Positions 1-8,768 of a stretch of 64,000 nt of DNA are shown here, piece after piece (positions within the stretch are counted from its first letter, which is position 1; each line of letters begins with the position of its first letter). Source of the DNA: Pseudonocardia benzenivorans CB1190 (GTDB taxonomy: Bacteria > Actinomycetota > Actinomycetes > Mycobacteriales > Pseudonocardiaceae). The position numbers and the translations under genes were made by a program. The notes under the pieces are model-generated. The model made no database searches and was not told the origin of the DNA. It was given only the letters and a program-made list of their open reading frames with translations. The DNA is taken from the NCBI RefSeq assembly GCF_000196675.2, contig NC_015312.1, forward strand, positions 2,294,001 to 2,358,000, written 5' to 3'.

Positions 1-136
1 GCTGCGTCCCATCGGATCCCCCTGCGTGCGGAATCTCGCGCCGACCATTTCCGCGCTCGTCGAACTCGTCGGGCTCGGCCCCGTGCTCCTCAGCTCCGCC
101 GAGCTCGGCGACCGCACACGCTGCCGGGAGCAGCAC

Positions 137-175
137 GGACGGTGCGGCTCCGGACGGTGCGGCTCCGGACGTGGC
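137..175. repeat. 15-bp tandem repeat (two copies plus a partial third)
   Basis: The unit GGACGGTGCGGCTCC occurs at 137-151 and 152-166 and begins a third time at 167. It lies just before the ribokinase fossil. No function is apparent. Confidence 0.6.
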
Positions 176-460
176 GGCCGGCCTGGCAGCTCGGCCGCAG
201 GGCCCGGTCGTCGTGTGCCTGGGGGAGCGGGTGTCCCGGGTGACCGAACCCAGCGATGCGGTGGCGGCCTTGCCGGCCCGCCAGATCGCCGAGGTCCGAG
301 ATACGACCGACGCGGGCGACATGTTCACCGGAGTGTTCGCCGGTGCCCTGCCACGGGGCAGCCGTTCTGAACGCGAGCTCCCGGGCGTCACGGCCGCCTT
401 GCTGGGTCGGTCGGCTGGGTCGGTGCACGAGCAGGTGCCGCGCAGAGACGCCCTCGAGGG
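171..460 (+). pseudogene. Ribokinase (PfkB) C-terminal fossil
   Basis: The frame at 201-356 aligns with the C-terminal part of the intact ribokinase at 16856-17785. VVVCLGERV corresponds to VVVTLGGDG, and RDTTDAGDMFTGV corresponds to RDTTGAGDTFNGV, where the catalytic-base motif GAGD has become DAGD. After about 360 the match continues only in another frame (GAAVLNASS against GAAVPEAVA), so a frameshift is present. The N-terminal substrate-binding half and a start codon are absent. It is a decayed paralogue left by an older duplication of the island. Confidence 0.55.
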
Positions 461-713
461 GTCACAGGAGGGCCCCAGACTGCTGCTGGTTCCGCGAGTA
501 GGCACCCTCCTGCTCTGCCACACGGCCAAACCTGGGTGTCCCGAGCGCCGGAGTGGGCCATGCTCCCACCAGAGCCAATCGTCGGCTCCGTCGTCCGTGC
601 TGGTCGCGTCGCCCCTCGGGCGGCTCGTCGACCTCCTGACCGCGGTCCGTGCCGACCCGCCGGTCGTGGTCTGTCCCAACGGGGCGGAGGCGCCCTGGCC
701 CGTAGAGCCCAGG

Positions 714-727
714 TATAAACGTTCCAT
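714..727. promoter_or_regulatory. Candidate LacI operator
   Basis: TATAAACGTTCCAT matches the window-wide palindrome TAGAAACGTTTCTA around a central CG. It lies about 350 bp before the NIPSNAP gene at 1073. Confidence 0.4.
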
Positions 728-802
728 GTGTTGCCGTCGGCAGACGGCGACCGCTACGCTGTGCGGGTATCTTGGCGGGCCACGGCCCCCGATGCTCCCA
801 GG

Positions 803-816
803 AAGAAACGATTCAA
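803..816. promoter_or_regulatory. Candidate LacI operator
   Basis: AAGAAACGATTCAA matches 11 of 14 positions of the palindrome TAGAAACGTTTCTA. It is the nearer of two such sites upstream of the NIPSNAP/reductase pair. Confidence 0.4.
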
Positions 817-1072
817 CCCTTGCCGACTCGGATGAAGAAGACGTGTCGTCGAACGCCTGTTGGGCGAGGGGAAGGAGACGGCGGTCGCCTGATGTCCTGC
901 GAGGCCGAACATGAGCCCGCGGGTCGAGGTGAGAGTACTTCTGACGACATTGCCGTAGACGCCGCCAGGGTGGCGCTGTGTCGGTGATGAAGAATCGTAC
1001 GACGACGTCTTCATTTCGGGCGAGCCCCGGTGGCAGTTCAGTCATAGCGCAATCGATAGTGAGGGAAAGAGT

Positions 1073-1411
1073 GTGCTGTACGAGGTTCGAGAGTACGTCG
1101 TCACGCCCGGTCGCCTCGAGTCGCTCATTACGAGATTCAAAGAGCACGCATTACCCCTGTTCGTCAAACATCAGATGGACCTCGTTCAGATCGGCGTGAC
1201 CTCGGTGGGCGATCACTCGTTCAACGAGGTCGTCTACACGCTCCGCTTCACAGATGTCGCAGACATGGAGCGCAAATGGAGGGCGTTCGTCCATGATCCG
1301 GAGTGGATCGCCGCGTTTCGCGCGAGCGAGGCGGACGGCCCATTGGTGCAGTCGATGAGGCGTCGACTGGTCGACGCGAGCTCGTTCGGTGAGTGGTGCA
1401 CGAAGAGGTGA
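1073..1411 (+). CDS. NIPSNAP-family dimeric alpha/beta-barrel protein
   Basis: A small protein of 112 aa. The N-terminal YEVREYVVTPGRLE, followed by a conserved YTLRF and a DPEW(I)A segment, is typical of NIPSNAP/EthD-like ferredoxin-fold proteins, which are often accessory enzymes or binding proteins in aromatic or heterocycle catabolism. The GTG start follows a purine-rich GAGGGAAAGAG. It overlaps the next gene (GTGA), so the two form an operon. A second, clearly related copy at 24801-25127 sits directly behind an LLM monooxygenase, which suggests the protein acts with that step. The exact reaction is unknown. Confidence 0.75.
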   Translation: MLYEVREYVVTPGRLESLITRFKEHALPLFVKHQMDLVQIGVTSVGDHSFNEVVYTLRFTDVADMERKWRAFVHDPEWIAAFRASEADGPLVQSMRRRLVDASSFGEWCTKR

Positions 1412-2409
1412 ACAGTGGTAGCAGGCGCGAGTTCCGTGCGGTACGAATCCATGGAGGCGACGGATCGACCCGGATTTCGGTCGACGAGCTGACCGACGAC
1501 GACCTGCCCTGGGGTGATGTCGAGGTCGACGTCCTCTACTCGGATCTCAATTTCAAGGACGGGAAGGTGATGGAGGCCGGCTCGTCCCTCCCTCAGTGCT
1601 TTCCCATCGTTCCGGGTATCGACTTCGTAGGAACGGTGACCCGTTCTTCGAGTCCGCTGTTCGCGGTCGGCGATGGGGTGGTGGCGAACGGCTTCGGTCT
1701 CGGGACCGATCGTGACGGGGGACTGACGCAGCGGACACGTGTTCCGGGCACCTTCTTGCTGGCACTTCCTTCGCGGCTCGATCACCGGCGCGCCGCTGCT
1801 ATCGGGACCGCGGGGTACACCGCCGGGCTGGCAGTCGAGGCAATCCTCGATGCCGGTGTGAGGCCTTCGAACGGGCCGGTTCTGGTCACCGGCGCGGGTG
1901 GCGGCGTCGGAACGCTCGCCATCGCGGTGCTGGCCCAGGCCGGCTTCGACGTCGTGGCGTCAACCGGACGGGCAGACCAACTGCGGGATTCGCTGCTCCG
2001 GCTGGGGGCGTGCGAGATCATCGACCGGCTGCCGGCCGAGGCCGGCGACGGGTTGGCGACTCCCAGTTGGAGCGCGGTGGTCGATTCCGTCGGCAGCACC
2101 ACGCTCGCGTCGGCTCTGGCCGCCACCCGCTACGGAGGCGTGGTCGCCGCGGTCGGTCTCGCACAAGGAATCGATCTTCCTGCGACGGTGCTGCCGTTCA
2201 TCCTGCGAGGGGTCTCGTTGGTCGGTATCGACTCCGTCTACGCCTCCGAGTACCGACGGCGGCGAGCATGGGACCGGCTGGCGAACGTGGACCACGAGCT
2301 GCTCGACTCGATCACTTCGGTCGTGGGGCTCGAGGACGCGGCGAGGGTGTCGCAGGATGTCGTGGCAGGCCGGGTACACGGTCGTGTCGTCGTCGATGTC
2401 CACAAATGA
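1408..2409 (+). CDS. Zinc-independent MDR oxidoreductase (YhdH/AcuI-like)
   Basis: A quinone-oxidoreductase/acrylyl-CoA-reductase type medium-chain reductase of about 333 aa. An N-terminal GroES-like part with DLNFKDG and PGIDFVGTV is followed by a Rossmann segment VTGAGGGVGTLAIAVL and a conserved YGGVVAAVGLAQG. These are hallmarks of the YhdH/AcuI group, which reduces activated C=C bonds with NADPH. The GTG at 1408 is chosen because it overlaps the preceding stop as GTGA, as in other gene pairs here; GTG at 1393 is possible. Its role may be reduction of an unsaturated ring-cleavage product, which is inferred. Confidence 0.75.
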   Translation: MNSGSRREFRAVRIHGGDGSTRISVDELTDDDLPWGDVEVDVLYSDLNFKDGKVMEAGSSLPQCFPIVPGIDFVGTVTRSSSPLFAVGDGVVANGFGLGTDRDGGLTQRTRVPGTFLLALPSRLDHRRAAAIGTAGYTAGLAVEAILDAGVRPSNGPVLVTGAGGGVGTLAIAVLAQAGFDVVASTGRADQLRDSLLRLGACEIIDRLPAEAGDGLATPSWSAVVDSVGSTTLASALAATRYGGVVAAVGLAQGIDLPATVLPFILRGVSLVGIDSVYASEYRRRRAWDRLANVDHELLDSITSVVGLEDAARVSQDVVAGRVHGRVVVDVHK

Positions 2410-3009
2410 GCGACGAGGCAATGGCGGACCATCCGGTCGTGTACATCGGCGGTGAGGGGCGGGGCGGGGCGGCGCGGTCGCCGGTCTGCTCGGGGGCTCC
2501 GGTCCCCTCCTCCTGGCACCGCGAGATGCCGACGGTGGGGAGAGGGCAGCGGGTGTGGTCGTCCTGAGATCGGTGACAAGGAACGGGACGCGGCGTGCCG
2601 GCGCCGCCGACGAATGCATCTCGCGTCGACGGCGATACGCGGCGTCGGCGCCGGAAGGGCTGCGCACGAAAAGGGAGTGTCGAGCTCAGCTGGCGGTCCA
2701 CGCACGATAGTTCCCGACGTTGCCCACGACTTCCTGAACAGTGCGGCCACCGGGACTTCCGAGGGGGTGCAATTCACCCGAGGGCGGCTTGCGGCGTACA
2801 GGTTCTCCCGGCAGATCGACGACGTCCCCGAAGCCCGCGACCAGCAAGCGTGACGCCCTGCGCTCCGCGGAAGTCTCGACGGATGCATCGGTCGGCCCCA
2901 CGGTAGAAATGGGCGAAACTCAACCGCGATGAGTCAAGAGTCTCCGGCGGGCCCCGGATGGGCGTTCGGGCCCGAAGAAGCGAGAACAGCGCGAAAGGAA
3001 GCGTACAGA
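2410..3009. other. 600 bp without a recognisable gene
   Basis: No reading frame here resembles a known protein. A half-site GTAGAAA at about 2903 resembles the left arm of the LacI-type palindrome and lies about 100 bp before the cupin gene. Confidence 0.4.
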
Positions 3010-3357
3010 ATGACGCAGCATCTCGGAAACGTGTTCCGCTACCAGCTCCAGCCTGAAGGATACGAAAATCTGGAGGACGCGGGCTCGACGGTACCGACCG
3101 GTACTTACCATATCGGCACTGTCGCCGGTGCGGAGGTCGGCGTGTGGGAGGCGGAGCCGGGGCTCATCGGGGGCGTGACCGACGAGGAGGTGTTCGTGGT
3201 CCTGGAAGGACGTGCCGAGGTCACGTTCGACGACACAAGGGAAACGATCCAGATCGGACCCGGCGATGTCGTACGCCTCAATAGGGGCCAGCGCAATACG
3301 TGGCGGACCATCGAGCGACTTCGGAAGGTCTCCATCTGGTCGGCGTCGGACTCGTGA
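3010..3357 (+). CDS. Small cupin-domain protein
   Basis: 115 aa, one cupin barrel. Seen are VTDEEVFVVLEG, a RAEVTFDD strand, and the second motif IGPGDVVRLNRG followed by TWRTIERLRKVS. It resembles the DUF861/(S)-ureidoglycine-aminohydrolase type of small cupin. The ATG at 3010 is chosen over one at 2929 because it aligns with the start of the paralogue at 11413 and is preceded by AAAGGAAG. The metal-binding histidines of classical cupins are not obvious. It may be an isomerase, hydrolase or lactone-handling enzyme of the pathway. A third copy is a fossil at 29295-29520. Confidence 0.7.
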   Translation: MTQHLGNVFRYQLQPEGYENLEDAGSTVPTGTYHIGTVAGAEVGVWEAEPGLIGGVTDEEVFVVLEGRAEVTFDDTRETIQIGPGDVVRLNRGQRNTWRTIERLRKVSIWSASDS

Positions 3358-3839
3358 CGTGGTTGTCCCGGTGCCGGCGAAGCCGTTCTCGAGTCACGGA
3401 GGATGCCGTGGATGTGGAACGGTGAGCCCGCAGGACTACGGTCGGACAACCGTTGATTCCCCCACGGGCGGAGCAGGCAGCGGGTAACGCGCGTGTCGCT
3501 GTTCGCGCCGACGGCGAGCGGTTTGGTCGAATTCTCGATGACTGCTCGAGTTGTTGAACCAGGCGTCTCGCGCTGACCGAGTGTGTCCTTGTACTGCAAA
3601 CGGCGGTGAGGGCGTCTGTGCGGGGCTGACGGCCCGGTCGGCGGTGATGGTCACGCCTGGTCGGTCTTTCCGGGGACGTGGCTTCGTTGGACGCGGTGGT
3701 GAAGCTGGTCGCGGGCTGATTCGGCCGGGTGTCGGGTGGGCCGCGCACCTGCGCGGGTTGCTGGTCGGGCTGGAGCGCACGAACGGCAGAACTGAACCCC
3801 CGCGGAGCACGCGGGGGCGGTGTCTCTGATGGGGCGCGG

Positions 3840-4608
3840 CGGCTGCTGCGGACTGGGACGGCGATGGGGTCCGCGACGATCTGGGCGACTACGTCCTCGA
3901 TCTGGCGCCCCTGTGTCCGGCGTCGACCGTCGACCAGACCGGGTTCATGAAGACGGGCGTCCGCTGTCGGCTCGGGTGCTCCTCGCCGACGCGAGCGGCC
4001 ACGGTCGGGCGTTGCTCGACCGAGAGCGCTTCTTGCGCACCCCGGACCGAGGATGCTGCGCCCGTCGCCGACGAGTCGGGTGCTGCACGAGCACGGGTGG
4101 GCCGGCGATGCTCGCCCGCGCTGACGCCGGCGGCGGCTCACGAAGGACTCGTGGGTGGATCGCCGGAGCGCGTGGCCCCACACCGTGGCACGACGGCTGG
4201 GAGCGACGTCCGGTCGGGCCGGGTGCGCTCGGGTTTGCGGGTCTCCGACCGGGACCGCTGTCGCACTCACCACCGACGGCCTCCCGACGGCCTGGGGGCA
4301 CTGGCTGCCGGTTCGTCGCCAGACCGAGCCGGTCGAGGGCACGACGGAACGGGAGCCGGCCTCATACCGCAGCGCCGCACCCGCAGCCACCCCGCTGCGA
4401 CAGTCGGTCCGGGTCGCGCGAGCTCGGCCGGCGATCGAGGAGTGCTTCCGGACCGCGGAGACGACGCCGGACTCGGCCACGACCACGTCCGCTCCCGCCG
4501 GGACCGGCACGCCCACGTCGCCCTGGCCATGCCAGGTACCGCCTACCTCGCGGTCACCCGCGTCTCGATCACGAACGCGACGCCGAAAAGGGGCAACCGG
4601 CCATCGTC
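3840..4608 (+). pseudogene. IS701-family transposase fossil, 5' part
   Basis: Frameshifted remains of an IS701-type DDE transposase. Read across frames, I see DGVRDDLGDYV, VDQTGFMKTG (the family has VDETGFLKKG), TDGLPTAWGHWLPVRR, a segment ending in AIEECF (family WAIEECFQ) and HVALAMPGTAYLAVTR. Several frameshifts make it non-functional. It is cut at 4608 by the IS21 element and continues after it at 7201. Confidence 0.65.
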
Positions 4609-4670
4609 TGTCAACGGCCAGTTCGTGGTCCCCGCTGGTGGCCAGGTGAAAGTCCCCGGTCCGGGGTCGT

Positions 4671-5450
4671 TCAGCTGGTGTTGATGGGGGCTCCCTTCGC
4701 GGTCCTGGCCTCGCGCATGCGGTAGGAGTCGCCGCTGGTGACGACGACGTGGGCGTGGTGCAGGAGCCGGTCGAGCAGGCTGACCGCGGTGGTGTGTTCG
4801 GGCATGAACCGTCCCCATTGATCGAAGGGCCAGTGCGAGCTGATGGCGAGGCTGCGGCGTTCATAGGCGGCGGCGACGAGCCGGAACAGCAGCTGGGCGG
4901 CGGTGTCGTCGAGCGGGGCGAACCCGATCTCGTCGATGATGATCAGGTCGTGGCGCAGGGTCTGGCCGATCAGCCGGCCGACGGAGTTGTCGGCCAGGCC
5001 GCGGTAGAGCGCTTCGACCAGCTCGGCCGCGGTGAAGTAGCGGACCCGGTGCCCGGCCTCGACCGCCGCGGTGCCGAGGGCGACGAGCAGGTGGGACTTT
5101 CCGGTCCCTGCCGGCCCGACCAGGGCGAGGTTCTCCGGAGCGCGGATCCACTCGAGTGAGGCGAGGTAGTCGAACGTGGCCTTCGGGATCGAGGAGGCGG
5201 ACAGGTCGAACTCGTCGAGGGTCTTGGCGACCGGGAACCCGGCGGCCTTGCGCCGGTTCGCGATGTTGGAGGCGTCCCGGGCGGCGACCTCGGCCTCGAC
5301 CAGGGTGCGTAGCAGCTCTTCGGGGCGCCAGCGCTGGGTCCGGGCGGTGAGCAACAGCTCCGGAGCCAGGCGGCGCATCGCAGCGAGCTTGAGCCGCTTG
5401 AGCCCGGCCTCGAGGTCAGCATCGAGCGCCGGGGGCTTGCTCGCGGTCAT
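4671..5450 (-). CDS. istB: IS21 transposition helper ATPase IstB
   Basis: 259 aa AAA+ ATPase that assists the IstA transposase in target selection. Walker A is GPAGTGKSHLL at about residues 110-120, and Walker B is LIIIDEIGF. The sequence FAPLDDTAAQLLFRLV and the C-terminal SGDSYRMRE are typical of IstB. The ATG at 5450 overlaps the istA stop (ATGA), the usual translational coupling in IS21 elements. Confidence 0.92.
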   Translation of the reverse strand: MTASKPPALDADLEAGLKRLKLAAMRRLAPELLLTARTQRWRPEELLRTLVEAEVAARDASNIANRRKAAGFPVAKTLDEFDLSASSIPKATFDYLASLEWIRAPENLALVGPAGTGKSHLLVALGTAAVEAGHRVRYFTAAELVEALYRGLADNSVGRLIGQTLRHDLIIIDEIGFAPLDDTAAQLLFRLVAAAYERRSLAISSHWPFDQWGRFMPEHTTAVSLLDRLLHHAHVVVTSGDSYRMREARTAKGAPINTS

Positions 5451-7045
5451 GACGCATCCCCATCGACCACCGCGGTGTCCGGCTCGGTAGTGGTGGTGAT
5501 GGCGTAGTCGGCCAGGGAGCGGGTCGGGACCGCGGGCAGCTCGACGACCAGGGCTTCTCCGGCCGGGCGGGGCCTGGGTGCGGCCGCGCCGGCGGCGAGG
5601 ATCGAGCGGACGTCCTCGGCTCGCCACCGCCGGAACGCCGTCGCCCGGGCCAGCGCGTCGAGCAGCGCCTGTTCGCCGTGGGCCTGCCCGAGGCCCAGCA
5701 GCTCACCCAACTCAGTCCCGAGACGGGCCGATCCGGCCGCGGCGGCGCCGGTCAGGAACGCCGCCGCGATCGGGCCGAGCGCGCAGAACGCCTTCTCCTG
5801 CGCGGTCTTGGGGCGGACGGCCCGAACCGGAGTGGCAGGGCGGGGACCGCCGTAATGCGCGTCGATCACCGACGCCTCACCCGGCCCGACCAGGCGGTGC
5901 TCGGCCAACACCACCCCACCGGTCATGCTGCCGGGCGTGGCGGTGGTGAGGATGGTGAGCCGGTCGGCGTGGGTGCGGACCTCGACCCGGGTGCCGATCG
6001 CGGTGGTGGGCACCGAGTAGCGAGCCGAGCCGAACCGGACACAGGAGAGCCGGTCGACCTTGCGCAGCACGGCCGGGCCGGTGACCCGCGGCCGCAGCGA
6101 CGGCAATCCGCCCAACACGGCGAGCTCGTGCTCGGCCAGGCGCCGGGCCGGAACGGCGGCGATCTCCGAGTGCGTCGCCGCGTTCACCTCGACGCACCAC
6201 TGCCGGGCGGCCTCGTTGGCCGCGGCAAGGTCCACCGGCCGCTGACCTGTGCTGGAGTCGAGGTCGGCGACGAGACCACAGCCGATGATCAGGTCGGACT
6301 TGGCGTAGCCGACGAGGTTCTCCACGATGCCCTTGGACTCCGGATCGGCTCCATGGCAGAAGTCTGGGCGGAACCGGTAGTGGCTGGCGAAGCGCACGTA
6401 GTCCGGCGTCGGAACGACATGGTCGGCGACCACGGCGGCTTTCAGGCAGCCCATCCGGTCGGCGAGCACGACCTTGGGGACCCCGCCGAGGGTCTCGAAG
6501 CACTCGGCGAGCATGGTCAGGGTCGTCTCGGCGCGTTCGTCGGTGGCGAAGCGGACGAACCGCACCCGCGACCAGGCCAGCACCGCGCAGAACACGTGTA
6601 GCCCGGCGAGCACGCCCCAGTCGATGACCAGGTGCTCGCCCGGGGACCACACCGCCGGACGGCGGCCGCGGTGATGATCGCGGCGCCAGTCGGCCTTTAC
6701 CGTCGCGACCAGGCGGCGGAAGTTGCGTGCCGAGCCCTCGTAGCCGGCCGCGCGGGCTTCGGGCAGCAGCCGCTTCGCCGAGATCCTGCCCTGGGTCTTC
6801 CCGACCCGGGCCGCGACCAGCTCGGCGACCGACTCGTAGTTCCGGGGCCGTGGCTTGCGTTGCGGCGCAACACCTCCTCCCTCATGGCGTTCGATGACCC
6901 GGCGCACCGTCTTCGGGGTCGTGGCGCAGATCGCGGCCGCGCCGCGATAACTGCCCACCTCCCGATAGGCCGAAATGATGTCCATCCGTTCCCTCGCAGA
7001 CTTCAATGGGAGACCCCTGGGCGGTGCGGTGGCTGGCTTCGACAA
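5447..7045 (-). CDS. istA: IS21 transposase IstA
   Basis: 532 aa DDE transposase. An N-terminal helix-turn-helix region (YREVGSYRGAAAICATTPKTV) precedes the rve-type catalytic core, with HLVIDWG (first Asp), VVLADRMG (second Asp) and GIVENLVGYAK (Glu). A TTG start is predicted near 7045. Its length and the adjacent istB fit a complete IS21 element. Confidence 0.9.
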   Translation of the reverse strand: MSKPATAPPRGLPLKSARERMDIISAYREVGSYRGAAAICATTPKTVRRVIERHEGGGVAPQRKPRPRNYESVAELVAARVGKTQGRISAKRLLPEARAAGYEGSARNFRRLVATVKADWRRDHHRGRRPAVWSPGEHLVIDWGVLAGLHVFCAVLAWSRVRFVRFATDERAETTLTMLAECFETLGGVPKVVLADRMGCLKAAVVADHVVPTPDYVRFASHYRFRPDFCHGADPESKGIVENLVGYAKSDLIIGCGLVADLDSSTGQRPVDLAAANEAARQWCVEVNAATHSEIAAVPARRLAEHELAVLGGLPSLRPRVTGPAVLRKVDRLSCVRFGSARYSVPTTAIGTRVEVRTHADRLTILTTATPGSMTGGVVLAEHRLVGPGEASVIDAHYGGPRPATPVRAVRPKTAQEKAFCALGPIAAAFLTGAAAAGSARLGTELGELLGLGQAHGEQALLDALARATAFRRWRAEDVRSILAAGAAAPRPRPAGEALVVELPAVPTRSLADYAITTTTEPDTAVVDGDAS

Positions 7046-7200
7046 CCGCCACCGTCACCGCCCAGGGCCTCACCGCCCGGTACGACACGACGAGGGACCG
7101 GGGACTTCTAACTGGCCACCAGCGGGGACCTCACACGGCCACCCGCGAGGACCTGCACCTGGCCACCAGCGGGGACTTTTTCATGGCCACGGACATCGTC

Positions 7201-7330
7201 GGCTGATTCCGCTGTCGGGCGATGAGATCGGACGGCGACGCCCGCGAGCCGCCGCGCACGTCCTCGCCCCGCAGGCCTGCATCCATCACACCTCGTGCAC
7301 CGGTCGACGTGGCGACGCGAACGTCAGCAG
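7201..7330 (+). pseudogene. IS701-family transposase fossil, 3' part
   Basis: Beyond the IS21 target duplication the reading continues with GLIPLSGDEIGRR and AAAHVLA, corresponding to the IS701 C-terminal motif LIPLTVPEIRRL...HVLAWS. Joined to 3840-4608, it shows that IS21 inserted into an already decaying transposase gene. Confidence 0.6.
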
Positions 7331-7990
7331 CATGCTCGCGACCAGGCTTACCGGCGCGGTGGCGAACGACCGCCCGGCCGATCACTCCGCTGTTGCGGTG
7401 TCAGGTGCTGGTCGAGCGGGCTCGGCTTCCTCGAGGGCGACCCCAAGGACAGAGCCCTCGCTCCGCAGCTCGTCGTGCACAGAACAACAGCACCGCCGCT
7501 CGCGCCAGCGGGTGAGTCCGACATCGCGCTCGGTTGTGCGCGTCTGCAATGGGGGCCGGGTTGTGGCGCACCAGATGGTTGAGGCCGCGTCGGCGCACGG
7601 CTTGATCAGGGCGACCGCCTCGTCCGGGACGCCGTCTTCGAGGTTCCTCTCACCCGCGCGGGCGCAACTCCCGGAGGGAGGGATGCCCGTGTCGTTCTTG
7701 ACCCCCCACGGCGAGGGACCTATGATCCCAGAATCGTTTCTATATGTGCTCGATCGACGGGAGCCATGCTACGGCTCCATGGTCGACTGAGTGCAGGTTC
7801 TTGGCGGGGAGGAGAGGTGAAGATGGAGTCGGATCGTTTCTTCATCGGTGCCCTCGACCGCCCCGTCGGGCTCGGTTCCCCGGACGTCCTCGACCCGTCG
7901 ACCGCGACGCCGATCGTGACGGCGTGCAGTCGGCGACACCGCGGACGCCGATCGCGCGGCCTCCTCCACGTTCCGACCCTCCTCCGCGCC
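7331..7990. other. Non-coding or decayed stretch
   Basis: No convincing gene on either strand. It contains one operator-like palindrome at 7729-7742 and leads into the thuA-lacI fossil pair. Confidence 0.4.
7729..7742. promoter_or_regulatory. Candidate LacI operator
   Basis: CAGAATCGTTTCTA matches 12 of 14 positions of TAGAAACGTTTCTA. It lies upstream of the decayed thuA-lacI pair, in the same position as the operator before the intact thuA at 14993. Confidence 0.5.
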
Positions 7991-8085
7991 GGGCGCAGGC
8001 GGAATTCGTCGGGTGGTGGTACTGCGCCGTCCTGTGGGCCTCGACGCCGTCCTGGGCGGCACGCGTGCAGGCCCCGGTGAAACGG
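7990..8085 (+). pseudogene. ThuA/GATase1-like fossil (C-terminal end)
   Basis: The frame contains AEFVGWWYCAVLWASTPSWAA, which corresponds to PEFVEWEHYAVLWTSILSWAA at the C-terminus of the intact ThuA-like proteins at 14993 and 28352. Only the last 30 or so codons are clear. A decayed LacI start follows directly, the same order as in the intact locus. Confidence 0.65.
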
Positions 8086-8102
8086 GCATGAGGCGGCACG
8101 AC

Positions 8103-8345
8103 GTGACGCAGACCGACTGCGCACGAGCGGCGGACCGTGAAGGACGTGGCCGGGCATGTTCGGGTTCTCGGCGAGCACGGTGTCTCCCTGCTCAGCACTC
8201 CGGACCGGTCATGCCGAAGCAGCGCAACCGGGTGCTGGATGCCCGCCCGGGGCCTGGCGTACTCACCCCACGGGTCCCCGCGCGACCTCGACCGGCGTCT
8301 TACCTCCACTATCGGGATGGTCCTGCCGGAACCGGGCCCGGGCGG
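8103..8345 (+). pseudogene. LacI regulator fossil (N-terminal third)
   Basis: It begins GTGACGCAGACCGACTGC, matching the start of the intact lacI at 15825. In shifting frames it preserves VKDVAGHVRV, LAYSPHGSPRDL and STIGMVLPE, which correspond to MKDVAEHARV, LEYSPNESARNL and ATIGMIVPE. The helix-turn-helix is disrupted by frameshifts. Confidence 0.7.
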
Positions 8346-8585
8346 ACATGCTCCAGGAGTGGGAGATCGAGTTGTCGACGCGAAGCCGTGAACAGGTGCG
8401 GGACAGGGCGAGCTGTACTCTGTCAAGAACCGGTTCCATCCGAACTTCCCGGCTGACGTGGGGCCGGCTGGCGGCCCGGCGTCGGGCCGCCAGCGCCACA
8501 CGACGAGCGGCCGCGGGTCACCCGGAAGACTGCCCGACGTCGAGGCTTGCCCGGATCGCCTCAGGTCAGCCGGGCTCGACCAGCA

Positions 8586-8599
8586 TAGAAACGTTACGA
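8586..8599. promoter_or_regulatory. Distal LacI operator of nadV copy 1
   Basis: TAGAAACGTTACGA, 12 of 14 matches, about 170 bp upstream of the start at 8771. The second nadV copy has a comparable distal site at 32974-32987, about 165 bp upstream of its start. Confidence 0.6.
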
Positions 8600-8742
8600 T
8601 CGTGTTCATTGTGGTTGCGCGCCTAGCTTCGACGGGCTGGGGTGAGCCAGGCTCTCCGGTGTGTGAACGGGGGCGTCCATCTGAGCGACGCTCGCGGCCG
8701 GACGATGCCAAACCGGCTCGCAACGCGCACCAAGTCCACCGG

Positions 8743-8756
8743 TAGAAACGACTCTC
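8743..8756. promoter_or_regulatory. Proximal LacI operator of nadV copy 1
   Basis: TAGAAACGACTCTC, 14 bp before the nadV-like start codon. The identical sequence precedes the second copy (32828-32841), although the bases between site and start differ. The paired proximal and distal sites would allow looping repression. Confidence 0.6.
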
Positions 8757-8768
8757 ATGAAGGCGGAT

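Larger units (their letters stand above)
4609..7195 (-). mobile_element. IS21-family insertion sequence (istA-istB)
   Basis: 2587 bp. The left end reads TGTCAACGGCC, and the reverse complement of the right end reads TGTCCGTGGCC. Both ends contain the imperfect inverted block GTCCCCGCTGGTGGCCAGGTG (one base short of identical at its edges), and further copies of this block lie inside the right end, as is usual in IS21 termini. It is flanked by the 5-bp direct repeat TCGTC at 4604-4608 and 7196-7200, consistent with target duplication. It is nested in an older IS701-type transposase gene. Both transposition genes are intact. Confidence 0.85.

Noticed and set aside
990-1020. GAATCGTACGAC-like sequence before the NIPSNAP gene as an operator
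   Set aside because: It shares only the central TCG with the consensus arms and lacks the TAGAAA/TTTCTA symmetry.
3278-4864. 528-aa minus-strand frame spanning the IS701 fossil and the IS21 end
   Set aside because: It crosses an insertion junction and is antisense to transposase remnants, so it cannot be an ancestral gene.
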